Assembly: GCA_947475895.1 (NCBI GenBank)
Contig: CANJMF010000002.1
Span: 1-64,000, forward strand
Length of the DNA stretch: 64,000 nt
From: Fidelibacterota bacterium
Lineage (GTDB): Bacteria > Pseudomonadota > Alphaproteobacteria > Rhodospirillales > Rhodospirillaceae
Direction: 5' to 3'
The position numbers were made by a program, and so were the translations under genes. Below are positions 1 to 7,870 of the stretch, piece by piece. Position 1 is the stretch's first letter. Each line of letters opens with the position of its first letter. Below the pieces are notes generated by a model, which did not search any database, was not told the origin of the DNA, and was given only the letters and a program-made list of their open reading frames with translations.

Positions 1-173
1 ACGCCGTTAAAGCTTTGCGAAATGCCGCGGAACACGTAGTCCGACGTCAACGCAACGTTTCCGGTGAACGATCCCGGGATCCAGCTCTCTGCAGCTTCTT
101 CCGCCATCGCAGCGCCAGAAACGCCCATGCTGATCGCGGTCGCCGCTATAATCCCCACAAGTCTTGCCTTCAC
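1..173 (-). CDS. TorF-family putative porin, N-terminus (cut by window edge)
   Basis: Only the first 57 codons are present; the rest lies before position 1. The GTG start at 173 is chosen because AAGGAG lies about 6 nt upstream and because it opens a good signal peptide (residues 1-24, ending SGAAMA). The mature part reads GNVALTSDYVFRGISQSFNG, the characteristic first strand of the TIGR02001/TorF outer-membrane beta-barrel family. These proteins are outer-membrane porins of poorly defined substrate, often near nitrogen-regulation or ammonium-transport genes; that context cannot be checked here. Family assignment rests on a short stretch, but the motif is distinctive. Confidence 0.8.
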   Translation of the reverse strand, partial: MKARLVGIIAATAISMGVSGAAMAEEAAESWIPGSFTGNVALTSDYVFRGISQSFNG

Positions 174-720
174 GTTCGTACTCCTTCTCTAAAAGGTTTG
201 GTCTCGAAGATGACTTGACCCCCAGATCCCCGTCGCATGGTCTATGCCAAGTTGTACGGTGGCCGGATGCCGCAGGTAGGTATTGCAAGGTATGTGCCAC
301 CTTCGTCGCAACGCAGCATTTTGTGAGCACGTTGAAATATATGGATATTTTAATTAATGCCGCTCTGGAACAGTGCGTTGCAGAGGCGCGTTACATGACA
401 ATGAAATGGCCGGATTGCCTATTTTTCGTGCGTGGTTAATTTTTGACTAAAATATAAGCAGCCCTGCCAACCCCGGAAGCGGACGGTTTCGAGCAATCGG
501 AAAGCGTACAAAAAAGCGGGGTTCTAGAGGTGGGGAAGCGGGTAATCGGCGACCGCATACAATTTTAATGGGGTGTAACAGGGGATATGTCCCTGGCCTG
601 CCCAAAAACTGACCGCAGATTGCCCGAAAATACGGGCCTTTTTCATCTACACGCGAAACATATTCATGAAAAAACGAATGCGATCAGGGTGTGACATTAG
701 CACCACAAAACGTGGATCGC
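174..720. other. 547-bp intergenic region
   Basis: No convincing gene in either strand; the short open frames have no ribosome site and poor codon use. It holds the ribosome site of the porin gene (about 180-185), an AT-rich stretch around 335-360 that may contain the porin promoter, another AT-rich stretch at 430-465, and one terminator-like hairpin at 622-643 facing the plus strand although no plus-strand gene precedes it. Both flanking genes are on the minus strand, so the region separates two minus-strand units. Confidence 0.5.
622..643 (+). terminator. Terminator-like hairpin without an upstream gene
   Basis: GCCCG (622-626), a 6-nt loop and CGGGC (633-637) are followed by CTTTTT. The U-run is on the plus strand, where no gene ends. 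It could end a small RNA starting in the AT-rich region near 440-500, or be chance; the stem is only 5 bp. Confidence 0.25.
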
Positions 721-2208
721 TTATTTGGCGCTATTTCCGCGCAAAAAGGCTTCCGCAGCCGGGTGCAGGGGCAGCGTGACGCCGTTCGTTGCCCAATGGG
801 TATCGACCATGGCGCCGGAGGCGCTGCCGAAACGTAAGTAATCCACTTCGGTGAAGATCAACTTCATCAGCGCGTCGATTTCGGCGCTTGAGACACCGGC
901 CATTGTCACCAGTTGCGCGGTCACAGCGACCGTCGCGATGGGTCGTGTTTGCTGCGCGTAGGTGCGCGGCGGGATCGTGGCGGGAAGGTAGGACGTCGCG
1001 CCGACGGTCAGAAGCGCGATCGCGTCGCTATCGAGCGGCAAGAAGCGCACCGAGTGACTGCTTGCGAATGCGCGCAGCTCGGACGCGGCAAACGAGCTTG
1101 TAACAACGACAGCGTCAACGTCGCCTTTTTCCAGGGCATCAAGCGCGGCATCGAGTGTCACGGGCTCGGGCGGTGCTGCGAGCGCCGCGATACCCACGCG
1201 GTGAGCGCGCAAAACGTCCACGGCTTCGGTCATGGCGGCAGGGCCTGTCGCGGCGATCGCGATGCGCTTGCCCGTAAGATCCGAGATTGAAGCGACGGTG
1301 CTGGGCGCCATAACTAAAACATGCAGTGGTTCGGCGAATAAGCTTCCCAAAACGCGCAGCGCCGGAAACGATCCGATGTCTTCAAAAGGCCCCGCGCCGG
1401 TACTGGCGAGAACGGCATCGTCGCTACGAATGATCGCCGCCGTCGCGTTGCCTTCTTGCAAGAGGCGCAGACTTTCGATGCTGTCGTGCGTCGCTAGGTT
1501 GATGACCGCGGCGCCGCTGTCCGCGCGCTGCTTACGCGCGGCCTCTGTGATCTCCCACGTATCGCTTGATACCGGGCCGCTCGCGACCGCGAGCACCGCT
1601 TCCAGTCGCCCAAAACGCGCCGTGGTCGCAATCAACTCGTCGCGCACGACAGTGGCTTGCGATGTATAAGCAACAGCACGCGCGGTTGCCTTTGTCAGTT
1701 GCCAATAGGCCTTAAGCACGTCGGTGCGTCCGACCGCCAATGACGGTGAGCTCGTTTGCACGTCGCCGCCGGAAAATTTCCATTGTGATTTTTCGCGCAC
1801 ATAAAGACTGGCGCCCGTCACATGAATAATATCGCCGGTGTGATTCCCGCCGCGTTTAATCCCGCTTGTGTCTTCGGGTCGTGCGCCAAGTGCTTGCAAG
1901 AGAACCACAGCGTTCAATTGATCCCACGCGCCGAAATCATGATCACGTTTAAGTTTGATATCGGCGGAAAAGCGTATGCGCCGCCGGTCGCGTTCCGTGC
2001 TGGCGAACGTTGTCTCGTTGATGGGTGTGATTTGATCGAGGCTTAAAAGCCCGGGCGCCAACTCAGTTTCCAGTTGCGCGCCGATGTCGCGCTTCAAATC
2101 TTCGGGCGAGGGGCCAGCATCGCATGCTGAAAGGATAAACAGCCCGCCGATGAGCAGGACGAGCGCCGACGCTTGGCGCACGAACAACGGGCAAGCGATC
2201 CATCGCAT
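721..2208 (-). CDS. TAXI-type TRAP solute-binding lipoprotein
   Basis: A 495-residue lipoprotein: hydrophobic N-terminus with lipobox LSAC, Cys29. The second half matches the TAXI (TRAP-associated extracytoplasmic immunogenic) solute-binding fold: a DLTGKRIAI strand near residue 310, then the typical end with EVDYLRFGSA and LPLHPAAEAFLRG. TAXI receptors deliver organic acids to a fused 4TM/12TM TRAP permease. No permease is adjacent, so the receptor is an orphan here. The N-terminal 180 residues (DAGPSPEDLKRDIG onward) are an added domain not typical of short TAXI receptors. Neighbours on both sides are unrelated. The family call is good; the ligand is unknown. Confidence 0.75.
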   Translation of the reverse strand: MRWIACPLFVRQASALVLLIGGLFILSACDAGPSPEDLKRDIGAQLETELAPGLLSLDQITPINETTFASTERDRRRIRFSADIKLKRDHDFGAWDQLNAVVLLQALGARPEDTSGIKRGGNHTGDIIHVTGASLYVREKSQWKFSGGDVQTSSPSLAVGRTDVLKAYWQLTKATARAVAYTSQATVVRDELIATTARFGRLEAVLAVASGPVSSDTWEITEAARKQRADSGAAVINLATHDSIESLRLLQEGNATAAIIRSDDAVLASTGAGPFEDIGSFPALRVLGSLFAEPLHVLVMAPSTVASISDLTGKRIAIAATGPAAMTEAVDVLRAHRVGIAALAAPPEPVTLDAALDALEKGDVDAVVVTSSFAASELRAFASSHSVRFLPLDSDAIALLTVGATSYLPATIPPRTYAQQTRPIATVAVTAQLVTMAGVSSAEIDALMKLIFTEVDYLRFGSASGAMVDTHWATNGVTLPLHPAAEAFLRGNSAK

Positions 2209-2237
2209 AGGTTTAAGTGTCAGCCCCCAGGCCGTCG

Positions 2238-2552
2238 TTATTTCTTGCGCTTCCTAGCCGCCAGAGGCGGCTCCCTATCTTTCGCGCGCGTTTTCGTGCG
2301 CGCGCGCCGCCGACCCCAAGCGACCTTCACGTTACGGACAAACCGGCGCACGATCGGAATATCAATCGCCAGAATGCCGACGCCCAAAGGGATCATCCAA
2401 AAACCAAGGATCGGCAGGAAGCCCACTATACCGCCAAGCACGAGCGTGACGCCAATGGCAATGCGCGCGGCACGCGACTTAGGCAAAGAGTCGCGGCTGA
2501 ATTTACGCTTCGCGCGTGCCACGAAATTCTCGAATGTATGTGCCGTCGTCAT
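2238..2552 (-). CDS. Small PGPGW-like membrane protein
   Basis: About 104 residues. A basic N-terminal segment (AKRKFSRDSLPKSRAARIAI) precedes two closely spaced hydrophobic helices with the signature GFLPILGFWMIPLGVGILA-D-P-RR, resembling the PGPGW family of small inner-membrane proteins; the C-terminus is very basic (KRKK end) and should be cytoplasmic. Start at 2552 (MTTAHTF) is preferred to the in-frame ATG at 2609, because 2609 lies inside the 96-bp dispersed repeat and the extra 19 residues look non-coding. No strong ribosome site is seen. Function unknown. Confidence 0.65.
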   Translation of the reverse strand: MTTAHTFENFVARAKRKFSRDSLPKSRAARIAIGVTLVLGGIVGFLPILGFWMIPLGVGILAIDIPIVRRFVRNVKVAWGRRRARTKTRAKDREPPLAARKRKK

Positions 2553-2602
2553 GCACGTATCATAACGACCGCAATGCGGAAGAAATGTGGCGGGGTTTAG
2601 TG

Positions 2603-2698
2603 GCGCCATAAGTTCATGGGGTCGTTTGTCAGGCCGTATCCGCCTGCCGTTTCAACGCCTTCGTGGGTTGCGATTCATAAGTTCATGGGCTCGTTTTC
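2603..2698 (+). repeat. 96-bp dispersed element, copy A
   Basis: Two direct repeats built on CATAAGTTCATGGG(G/C)TCGTTT start at 2607 and 2676, 69 bp apart. The outer 26 bp (2603-2628) and 27 bp (2672-2698) are identical to copy B at 57446-57541 read in reverse; the 43 bp between them differ completely in sequence but not in length. Copy A lies between divergent genes, about 50 bp upstream of the minus-strand membrane protein and about 80 bp upstream of the plus-strand one. The 12-mer CATAAGTTCATG is an imperfect palindrome, as expected of a protein-binding site. Confidence 0.85.
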
Positions 2699-2777
2699 TT
2701 CGCATGCCCATTTCTTGCGTGCGGCTTCATAACCGGACGGCTTTCGATCACATCTCAAACCCTGTATGCTTCGCGCC

Positions 2778-3071
2778 ATGAAAGCATCTGCAAAAATTGT
2801 CTTGCGCCTTTGGCTTGTAACGCTTTTGGGCGTCACATTCGCTCCGGCCCCAAGTTGGAGCGCGGAAACGGCGCCGGTCATCAAGCCCATGGGCATGGCG
2901 ATTCCATCGCTTTTCTTTCCGGCCTCCGAAGCCCGGCAGCGCGATGCGTGCGCTAACGAACTTCCCGAGTGCCGCCCGTCCGTGCGCGCGAAAATGGAAG
3001 AGGAAATGGCCTACTCCATGATCTTGCCATGGGTGTTGGCAGGTGGGGGAATTTTGGCGGCGCTGTTTTAA
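2778..3071 (+). CDS. Small exported/membrane protein, apparently truncated by an in-frame stop
   Basis: Signal peptide (MKASAKIVLRLWLVTLLGV..., cleavage near PSWSA), a short periplasmic part with two cysteines (DACANELPEC), then a transmembrane helix (ILPWVLAGGGILAALF) where TAA occurs at 3069-3071. The same frame stays open from 3072 to a TAA at 3228 and encodes 52 strongly charged residues beginning LRAQEQKKRKLRR, exactly what follows a helix on the cytoplasmic side. This suggests a nonsense change in a protein of about 150 residues. An alternative ATG at 2766 would add four residues. Function unknown; no family recognised. Confidence 0.55.
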   Translation: MKASAKIVLRLWLVTLLGVTFAPAPSWSAETAPVIKPMGMAIPSLFFPASEARQRDACANELPECRPSVRAKMEEEMAYSMILPWVLAGGGILAALF

Positions 3072-3226
3072 CTGCGCGCGCAGGAACAGAAAAAACGCAA
3101 ACTGCGTCGCGCCGCGCAGCGTCAGCACAATCCGCAAAAATTCCGCAAGCTCGGACAAACGAGTGACGAGAAAGCCGACGAAGCCGCGCGCAAACGCGCC
3201 CGCCAGGAAATGGACGAAGACCGGCT

Positions 3227-3931
3227 TTAAGCCAGAAATTTTTGCAGGAAGGTAGCGCCGGCCTGCGCGCCTGAGCCTTCAATGCCGTGCTGCAAGCCGG
3301 GCACAATCAGCGTCTCGCACGCAACGCCTGCGGCTTTCAGAGCCTTCGCTGCTTCCACAGTCGCCTGAACCGGAACGACCGGATCGGCGTCGCCGTGAAC
3401 CAACATCACCGGCGGCTTCGATTTAACATCCGTGCTGAGACGTTCGCCCGCGATCAGCGCGCCGGAGAATCCTAAGATCGCTCCAAGCTGCTGCGTCCGG
3501 CGCACGCCCACATGCAGCGCCATCATCGTGCCTTGCGAAAAGCCGATGAGCGCGAGGCGCTTTGGCTCAAGGCGATGTTCGGCCAACACTTGATCGAGGA
3601 ACGTATTGATGACGGGCGCGGGTTCTTCAGCCTTCGGAAAATAGCTTTCGAAACGCTCGCGCAGTTTCGCCGGGTTCCCTTGGAACTGCGTCGGATCGTA
3701 ATTGCCGAGACCGAACCATTGATAACCAAAACCCCCGCCGCCTTCCCAAGGCGCCGCGCCGTTCGGTGAATAGAACACCGTGTCGGGCAGGGCTTGCGCG
3801 AAGAACGGCGCAAGGCCGATCAAGTCTTCGCCGTTGGAGCCGTAACCGTGCAAGAACACGACGGCGGACGTCGCGGCCTTGCCGGAGACGGGCGCGCGCA
3901 TGGGTCCTTTAAGAGCATCGACTTTTGTCAT
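3227..3931 (-). CDS. Phospholipase/carboxylesterase (alpha/beta hydrolase)
   Basis: 234 residues, normal length for the cytoplasmic phospholipase/carboxylesterase (lysophospholipase-like) family that hydrolyses short acyl esters. The oxyanion region is FLHGYGSNGEDL (about 26-37); the nucleophile elbow GFSQG places Ser132; Asp183 (HGDADPVVP) and His215 (GLQHG) complete the triad. No signal peptide. Its 3' end overlaps by 4 bp the extended plus-strand frame ending at 3230, so the two genes converge with no room for a terminator. Substrate cannot be told from sequence. Confidence 0.88.
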   Translation of the reverse strand: MTKVDALKGPMRAPVSGKAATSAVVFLHGYGSNGEDLIGLAPFFAQALPDTVFYSPNGAAPWEGGGGFGYQWFGLGNYDPTQFQGNPAKLRERFESYFPKAEEPAPVINTFLDQVLAEHRLEPKRLALIGFSQGTMMALHVGVRRTQQLGAILGFSGALIAGERLSTDVKSKPPVMLVHGDADPVVPVQATVEAAKALKAAGVACETLIVPGLQHGIEGSGAQAGATFLQKFLA

Positions 3932-3986
3932 GGCTCGTGAATACTAGGATTCTGCTCACCTGACCACTCCTGGATTGCTTTTCGCC

Positions 3987-4853
3987 ATGGCCTATGACGA
4001 TGTCACCGCGGTCGTGGTTACCTTCAATAGCGCGCACGTTCTCGCGTCCTGCCTCGATGCCGTAATCGCGGCGGGGATGGCGGCCATTGTCGTCGACAAT
4101 GCCTCTACTGATTCAAGTGCGGCCATCGCACGACAAGCGGGCGCGCAGGTGATTTCCAACGCCCGCAACGAAGGCTTCGGCCGCGCCATGAATCGCGGCG
4201 TCGCCGCCGCAACCACATCTTATTGCTTGCTGCTTAATCCCGACGTGACCTTCACGCCCGAAGCTGTCGCGCGTTTGCGTGCGGAAATCGTGGCGCGTCC
4301 CACGGCGGCACTCGCCGGGCCGCGCTTAGTCGGCCGTGACGGACATGAAGCAGGTCTTATGACCTCGCCTATCAATCCACCCGTGGTGAAACAGCCGACG
4401 GGTGACGTGCAGGATGTGGCGTTGCTCTCAGGTGCGGCGCTCCTTGTGCGTCGCGACGTATTTTTGGCGGTGGGCGGCTTCGATCCCAACATCTTCCTCT
4501 TTTGGGAAGACAACGATCTCTGCCGTCGCCTCCGCGATTCCGGCCACGACATTCTCTTGGTAAAGTCCGCGCCCATGACCCATGTGGCAGGGCAGTCGGT
4601 AACGCTTGTGCCGGGATTGATCTACCGCACACGCTGGCATCAGGCATGGTCGCGGTTTTATGCGTTTCGAAAACACGGCATCGCATCCGACGTATCCGGA
4701 TGGATCTGGCGTTTTCGTGCGAAGCATCTGTGGGCGCGGCTTACGAACGATACGCGCCGCATGGGACGCTATGCGGGTTCACGCGATGGCGCGCGTGCGT
4801 TTCAGCGCGGCGAAACCGCGCTCGAAAAAGAAGGGCTGCCGTTCGAGAATTAA
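3987..4853 (+). CDS. Family 2 glycosyltransferase
   Basis: 288 residues. N-terminal GT-A fold: VTAVVVTFNSAHVLASCL, then VVDNASTDSS (sugar-nucleotide binding) and LLLNPDVTF holding the DxD-like metal site; the FLFWEDNDLCRRLRDSG motif near residue 170 is typical of rhamnosyltransferase-like GT2 enzymes (WbbL type), which extend surface polysaccharides. The C-terminal 90 residues are basic and probably membrane-associated. ATG 3987 (MAYDDV) is preferred to a TTG four codons earlier. It converges with the helicase gene (4-bp overlap). No other polysaccharide genes are close, so its glycan is unknown. Confidence 0.85.
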   Translation: MAYDDVTAVVVTFNSAHVLASCLDAVIAAGMAAIVVDNASTDSSAAIARQAGAQVISNARNEGFGRAMNRGVAAATTSYCLLLNPDVTFTPEAVARLRAEIVARPTAALAGPRLVGRDGHEAGLMTSPINPPVVKQPTGDVQDVALLSGAALLVRRDVFLAVGGFDPNIFLFWEDNDLCRRLRDSGHDILLVKSAPMTHVAGQSVTLVPGLIYRTRWHQAWSRFYAFRKHGIASDVSGWIWRFRAKHLWARLTNDTRRMGRYAGSRDGARAFQRGETALEKEGLPFEN

Positions 4854-6523
4854 CTCGCGCGCGAGTCTTGCGCTTGGACTTCCGGATCCATGTCTTCCGC
4901 TGGTGGCGGAGGCGCACCTTTGCCGCCGTACGGATCGACCAAAAGGAAAGCTGGCGTAAAGCCGCCGAAGGCGATCACGTTGTCGCCGTATTCCATTTCG
5001 GCAATGCCATGCGGATTGCGGCGCGTTTTGCGCGCGCGATCTTCCGGGCCGCGAACGTCGCGATTGCGATCGAAGCGTTCTTGATTGCGGTTGCGTTTGC
5101 CGCGTCCGCGTGATTCTGGCTGCTCGCCGTCGTCCGACGCGGCAGCGGGCTCGTGTTCCTGCGCATCCGTTTGCACCGCGGTCTCTTGCGGCGCTTCGTA
5201 CGCGACGGGTTGTTCAACGGGCGCTGGTTCGGCAGCCGCGTATTCAACAGGCGCCTCACTCACGGCGGCCTGCTCGACGACTTCTGCTGCTGGTGCGGGC
5301 TCTTCACTACGCGGTGCGCGTTCGCTGCGACCACGGCCTTTGCCGCCGCGTCCGCGCACAACTCCGCCGACGTCGGCGGAATCAGCGGCCACGATCAATT
5401 CGTTCAAGTTGTCGACCACCAAAGGCGGGATCGGCATTTTCAAAAGCTTTTCGACCGCCGCCAATAGGCGCGTGTCGTTAGGTGTCGCCAGCGTATAGGC
5501 GTGGCCGGTCTTGCCCGCGCGGCCCGTACGGCCAATGCGGTGCACGTAATCTTCAGCATTCACCGGCACGTCAAAATTGACCACGTGGCTGACGTCGGAA
5601 ATATCGAGCCCGCGCGCGGCCACATCCGAGCACACCAGCAATTCCGCTTCGCCCGATTTGAACTTGGCCAGCATGTCGTTGCGCTTGGACTGCGGCATGT
5701 CGCCGTGCATGGCGACGACATTGAAGCCGTGCTTCTCCAGCGACTTGTAAAGGATGTCGACGTCTTTCTTCCGGTTACAGAAGATGAAGGCGTTATGAAC
5801 TTCTTTGGCGCGCAGGATACGGCGCAGGGCTTCGCGCTTGTCGATGGTGCGCACCGTCACAAGGCCTTGCTCGATGGTCTTGGCAGCGGTGGCTTGCGCC
5901 GACGCGGCAATTTCCTTCGGGTTCATCAGGAACTTGTCGGCGAGCTTCTTGATCTCTTTATCCATGGTCGCCGAGAAGAACAGCGTCTGGCGCATCTTTG
6001 GCAGTAACGACACGATGCGCTCGACGTCGGGGATGAACCCCATGTCCAGCATGCGGTCGGCTTCGTCGATCACCAAAACCTTCACGTCGTTCAGGAGAAT
6101 ACGGCCGCGCTCGAACAGGTCGAGTAGGCGTCCCGGCGTTGCGATGAGCACGTCGACGCCGCGGTCCAGAGCTTTTTCCTGGTCGGTGAAGGACTCACCG
6201 CCAATAAGAAGCGCCATGGAAAGGGGATGGTGCTTGCCGTATTTCACGAAATTGTCGCTGATCTGAGCGGCCAGTTCGCGGGTCGGCGCGATAATGAGCG
6301 AGCGCGGCATGCGCGCTTTGGTGCGTCCGCCCGCCAGGATGTCGATCATCGGCAAGACGAACGCCGCGGTTTTGCCTGTTCCGGTTTGGGCAACGCCCAG
6401 CACATCGCGTCCCATAAGGACGACGGGAATAGCCTGTTGCTGAATCGGCGTCGGGTTGATGTAACCGGCGTCGGTAACGGCTCTAAGAGTTTCCGGCGAG
6501 AGGCCGAGGTCTGCGAATTCCAT
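4850..6523 (-). CDS. DEAD-box ATP-dependent RNA helicase, RhlE-like
   Basis: 557 residues. All helicase motifs are present: Q motif (PTPIQQQAIP), Walker A AQTGTGKT (45-52), PTRELA, DEAD (153-156), SAT (184-186), the RGLDIS segment and HRIGRTGR (328-335). From about 390 the protein carries a low-complexity tail, first Gly/Arg then Glu/Pro/Ala-rich, then Arg-rich (RGRGKRNRNQERFDRNR), probably for RNA binding; the extreme C-terminus is Pro-rich and acidic. RhlE-type helicases remodel rRNA precursors and mRNA and help cold growth. Single-gene unit, convergent with the glycosyltransferase and divergent from the hydrolase at 6696. Confidence 0.93.
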   Translation of the reverse strand: MEFADLGLSPETLRAVTDAGYINPTPIQQQAIPVVLMGRDVLGVAQTGTGKTAAFVLPMIDILAGGRTKARMPRSLIIAPTRELAAQISDNFVKYGKHHPLSMALLIGGESFTDQEKALDRGVDVLIATPGRLLDLFERGRILLNDVKVLVIDEADRMLDMGFIPDVERIVSLLPKMRQTLFFSATMDKEIKKLADKFLMNPKEIAASAQATAAKTIEQGLVTVRTIDKREALRRILRAKEVHNAFIFCNRKKDVDILYKSLEKHGFNVVAMHGDMPQSKRNDMLAKFKSGEAELLVCSDVAARGLDISDVSHVVNFDVPVNAEDYVHRIGRTGRAGKTGHAYTLATPNDTRLLAAVEKLLKMPIPPLVVDNLNELIVAADSADVGGVVRGRGGKGRGRSERAPRSEEPAPAAEVVEQAAVSEAPVEYAAAEPAPVEQPVAYEAPQETAVQTDAQEHEPAAASDDGEQPESRGRGKRNRNQERFDRNRDVRGPEDRARKTRRNPHGIAEMEYGDNVIAFGGFTPAFLLVDPYGGKGAPPPPAEDMDPEVQAQDSRAS

Positions 6524-6695
6524 TGGCTCGGAAAATTTCCGTCGCGTCTTATTTCAGGCTGCGCTCAGCGTCTTTGAAACGGGCAGCGGCGCGACAGGTT
6601 CACGGAGCGGGATATTAGGTATTAGTTTGCCCGTGTCAATGTCGGAGTAGCGCGTAAGCGTTGGATTTTGGCGGATTTTCGGGCACTAAGACATC

Positions 6696-7394
6696 ATGGC
6701 CACACCTAAGCACCTAGTTCTCCTCCCCGGCCTTTTGTGCGACGGGGCCTTGTGGAAACACCAATCGGCGTATCTGAAGGGTACGTGCGAGGTCCATGTG
6801 GCCGATCTGACCCGTGATGATTCCATCCCGGCCATGGCCGCCCGTGCGCTGGAGGAAGCGCCGTCGACCTTCGCTTTGGCCGGGTTATCCATGGGCGGCT
6901 ACGTGGCCTTGGAGATCATGCGCCAAGCCCCTGAGCGGGTGGAACGCTTGGCTTTGCTGGATACTAATTCCCGGCCCGACACCGAGGAGCAAGGCAAGAA
7001 CCGCCGCGCGCTGATCCGCCTGGCCGAGATCGGCACCTTTAAAGGCGTGACACCGCGCCTGTTGCCCAACCTCATTCACCCGTCGCGCATGCAAGATCCT
7101 GAGGTTGCGGGCGTGGTTATGGAAATGGCCGAGCGCGTCGGGCAGGAGGCTTTCGTGCGCCAGCAGACGGCCATCATGAATCGTCCCGACAGCCGCCCCG
7201 ATCTCGACGGCTTTCGCGTACCCACGCTTGTGCTCGCGGGGCGCGAGGATGTGTTGTGCCCGCCGCCCATGCAGGAAGAGATGGCGGCCCGCCTACCAAA
7301 CGCGAAACTTGTCTTCGTCGAGATCTGTGGTCATCTGGCAACGCTCGAGCGTCCCGACGAAGTGAATACCGCGTTCCGGGCGTGGCTGGGATAA
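6696..7394 (+). CDS. Alpha/beta hydrolase
   Basis: 232 residues. LLPGLLCDGALW at the N-terminus forms the oxyanion loop; the nucleophile elbow AGLSMGG gives Ser65, with Asp185 (LAGREDVLCPP) and His213 (CGHLATLERP) completing a canonical triad. It resembles the small soluble hydrolases related to BioH and 3-oxoadipate enol-lactonase, but nothing in the neighbourhood points to biotin or aromatic metabolism. First gene of a probable three-gene unit: a TerB-domain protein starts 17 bp later and an AGCS symporter overlaps that. Substrate unknown. Confidence 0.82.
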   Translation: MATPKHLVLLPGLLCDGALWKHQSAYLKGTCEVHVADLTRDDSIPAMAARALEEAPSTFALAGLSMGGYVALEIMRQAPERVERLALLDTNSRPDTEEQGKNRRALIRLAEIGTFKGVTPRLLPNLIHPSRMQDPEVAGVVMEMAERVGQEAFVRQQTAIMNRPDSRPDLDGFRVPTLVLAGREDVLCPPPMQEEMAARLPNAKLVFVEICGHLATLERPDEVNTAFRAWLG

Positions 7395-7411
7395 GACCTT
7401 AGGAGAACCCC

Positions 7412-7870
7412 ATGCTGTCATTCTTCGACCGCTTATCTTCGCTGCTCAGCGACGACATGCCCAAAGCAGAGCACGGCGATCTGCAATTGGCGGTGGGTGC
7501 CTTGCTGGTGGTGGCCGCCACACGCGACGACATGTTCGTCGATGAAGAGCGCACCACCATCGAGCGTCTCTTAGCGGAGCGGTTCGAACTGCCGCCCGAC
7601 AAGGCCGCGCAACTCGTCGCCGCGTCCGAGGCTGAAAGCGCCACCAGCCTTCAGATGTTCGGGTACGTTCGCAAGATCATGGAGCAAATGGACGAGGCGG
7701 ATCGCGTTAAACTCGTCGAAATGCTGTGGGAAGTTGCTTATGCCGACGGGGTTCTTGACCCCCACGAAGATGCTTTGATCCGCCGGGTTGCCGGGCTCAT
7801 TTACGTCTCCGACTTTGATCGCGGGGCCGCACGCCGCCGCGTGCGCGAAAAGTTGGGCCTCGGCGCGTGA
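7412..7870 (+). CDS. TerB-family protein
   Basis: 152 residues with a clear ribosome site (AGGAGAAC, 7 nt before ATG). The TerB fold is visible as two acidic helix pairs: AVGALLVVAATRDDMFVDEERTTIERLL and the second, DRVKLVEMLWEVAYADGVLDPHEDALIRRVAGL. TerB-type helical bundles bind divalent metals through these acidic residues and occur in tellurite-resistance and in many unrelated stress systems; here no other ter gene is present, so a tellurite role should not be assumed. Its stop overlaps the GTG start of the symporter (GTGA), implying translational coupling. Confidence 0.82.
   Translation: MLSFFDRLSSLLSDDMPKAEHGDLQLAVGALLVVAATRDDMFVDEERTTIERLLAERFELPPDKAAQLVAASEAESATSLQMFGYVRKIMEQMDEADRVKLVEMLWEVAYADGVLDPHEDALIRRVAGLIYVSDFDRGAARRRVREKLGLGA

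Noticed and set aside
2603-2698. CRISPR-like array from the two direct repeats with a 43-bp spacer
   Set aside because: Only two repeats, a second copy with identical spacing elsewhere, and no cas genes; it is better described as a dispersed element.
3069-3071. Selenocysteine or pyrrolysine recoding at the in-frame stop
   Set aside because: The codon is TAA, not TGA or TAG, and no associated stem-loop or machinery genes are seen.
7412-7870. Tellurite resistance system
   Set aside because: Only a lone TerB-domain protein is present; terA, terC, terD and terE are absent.
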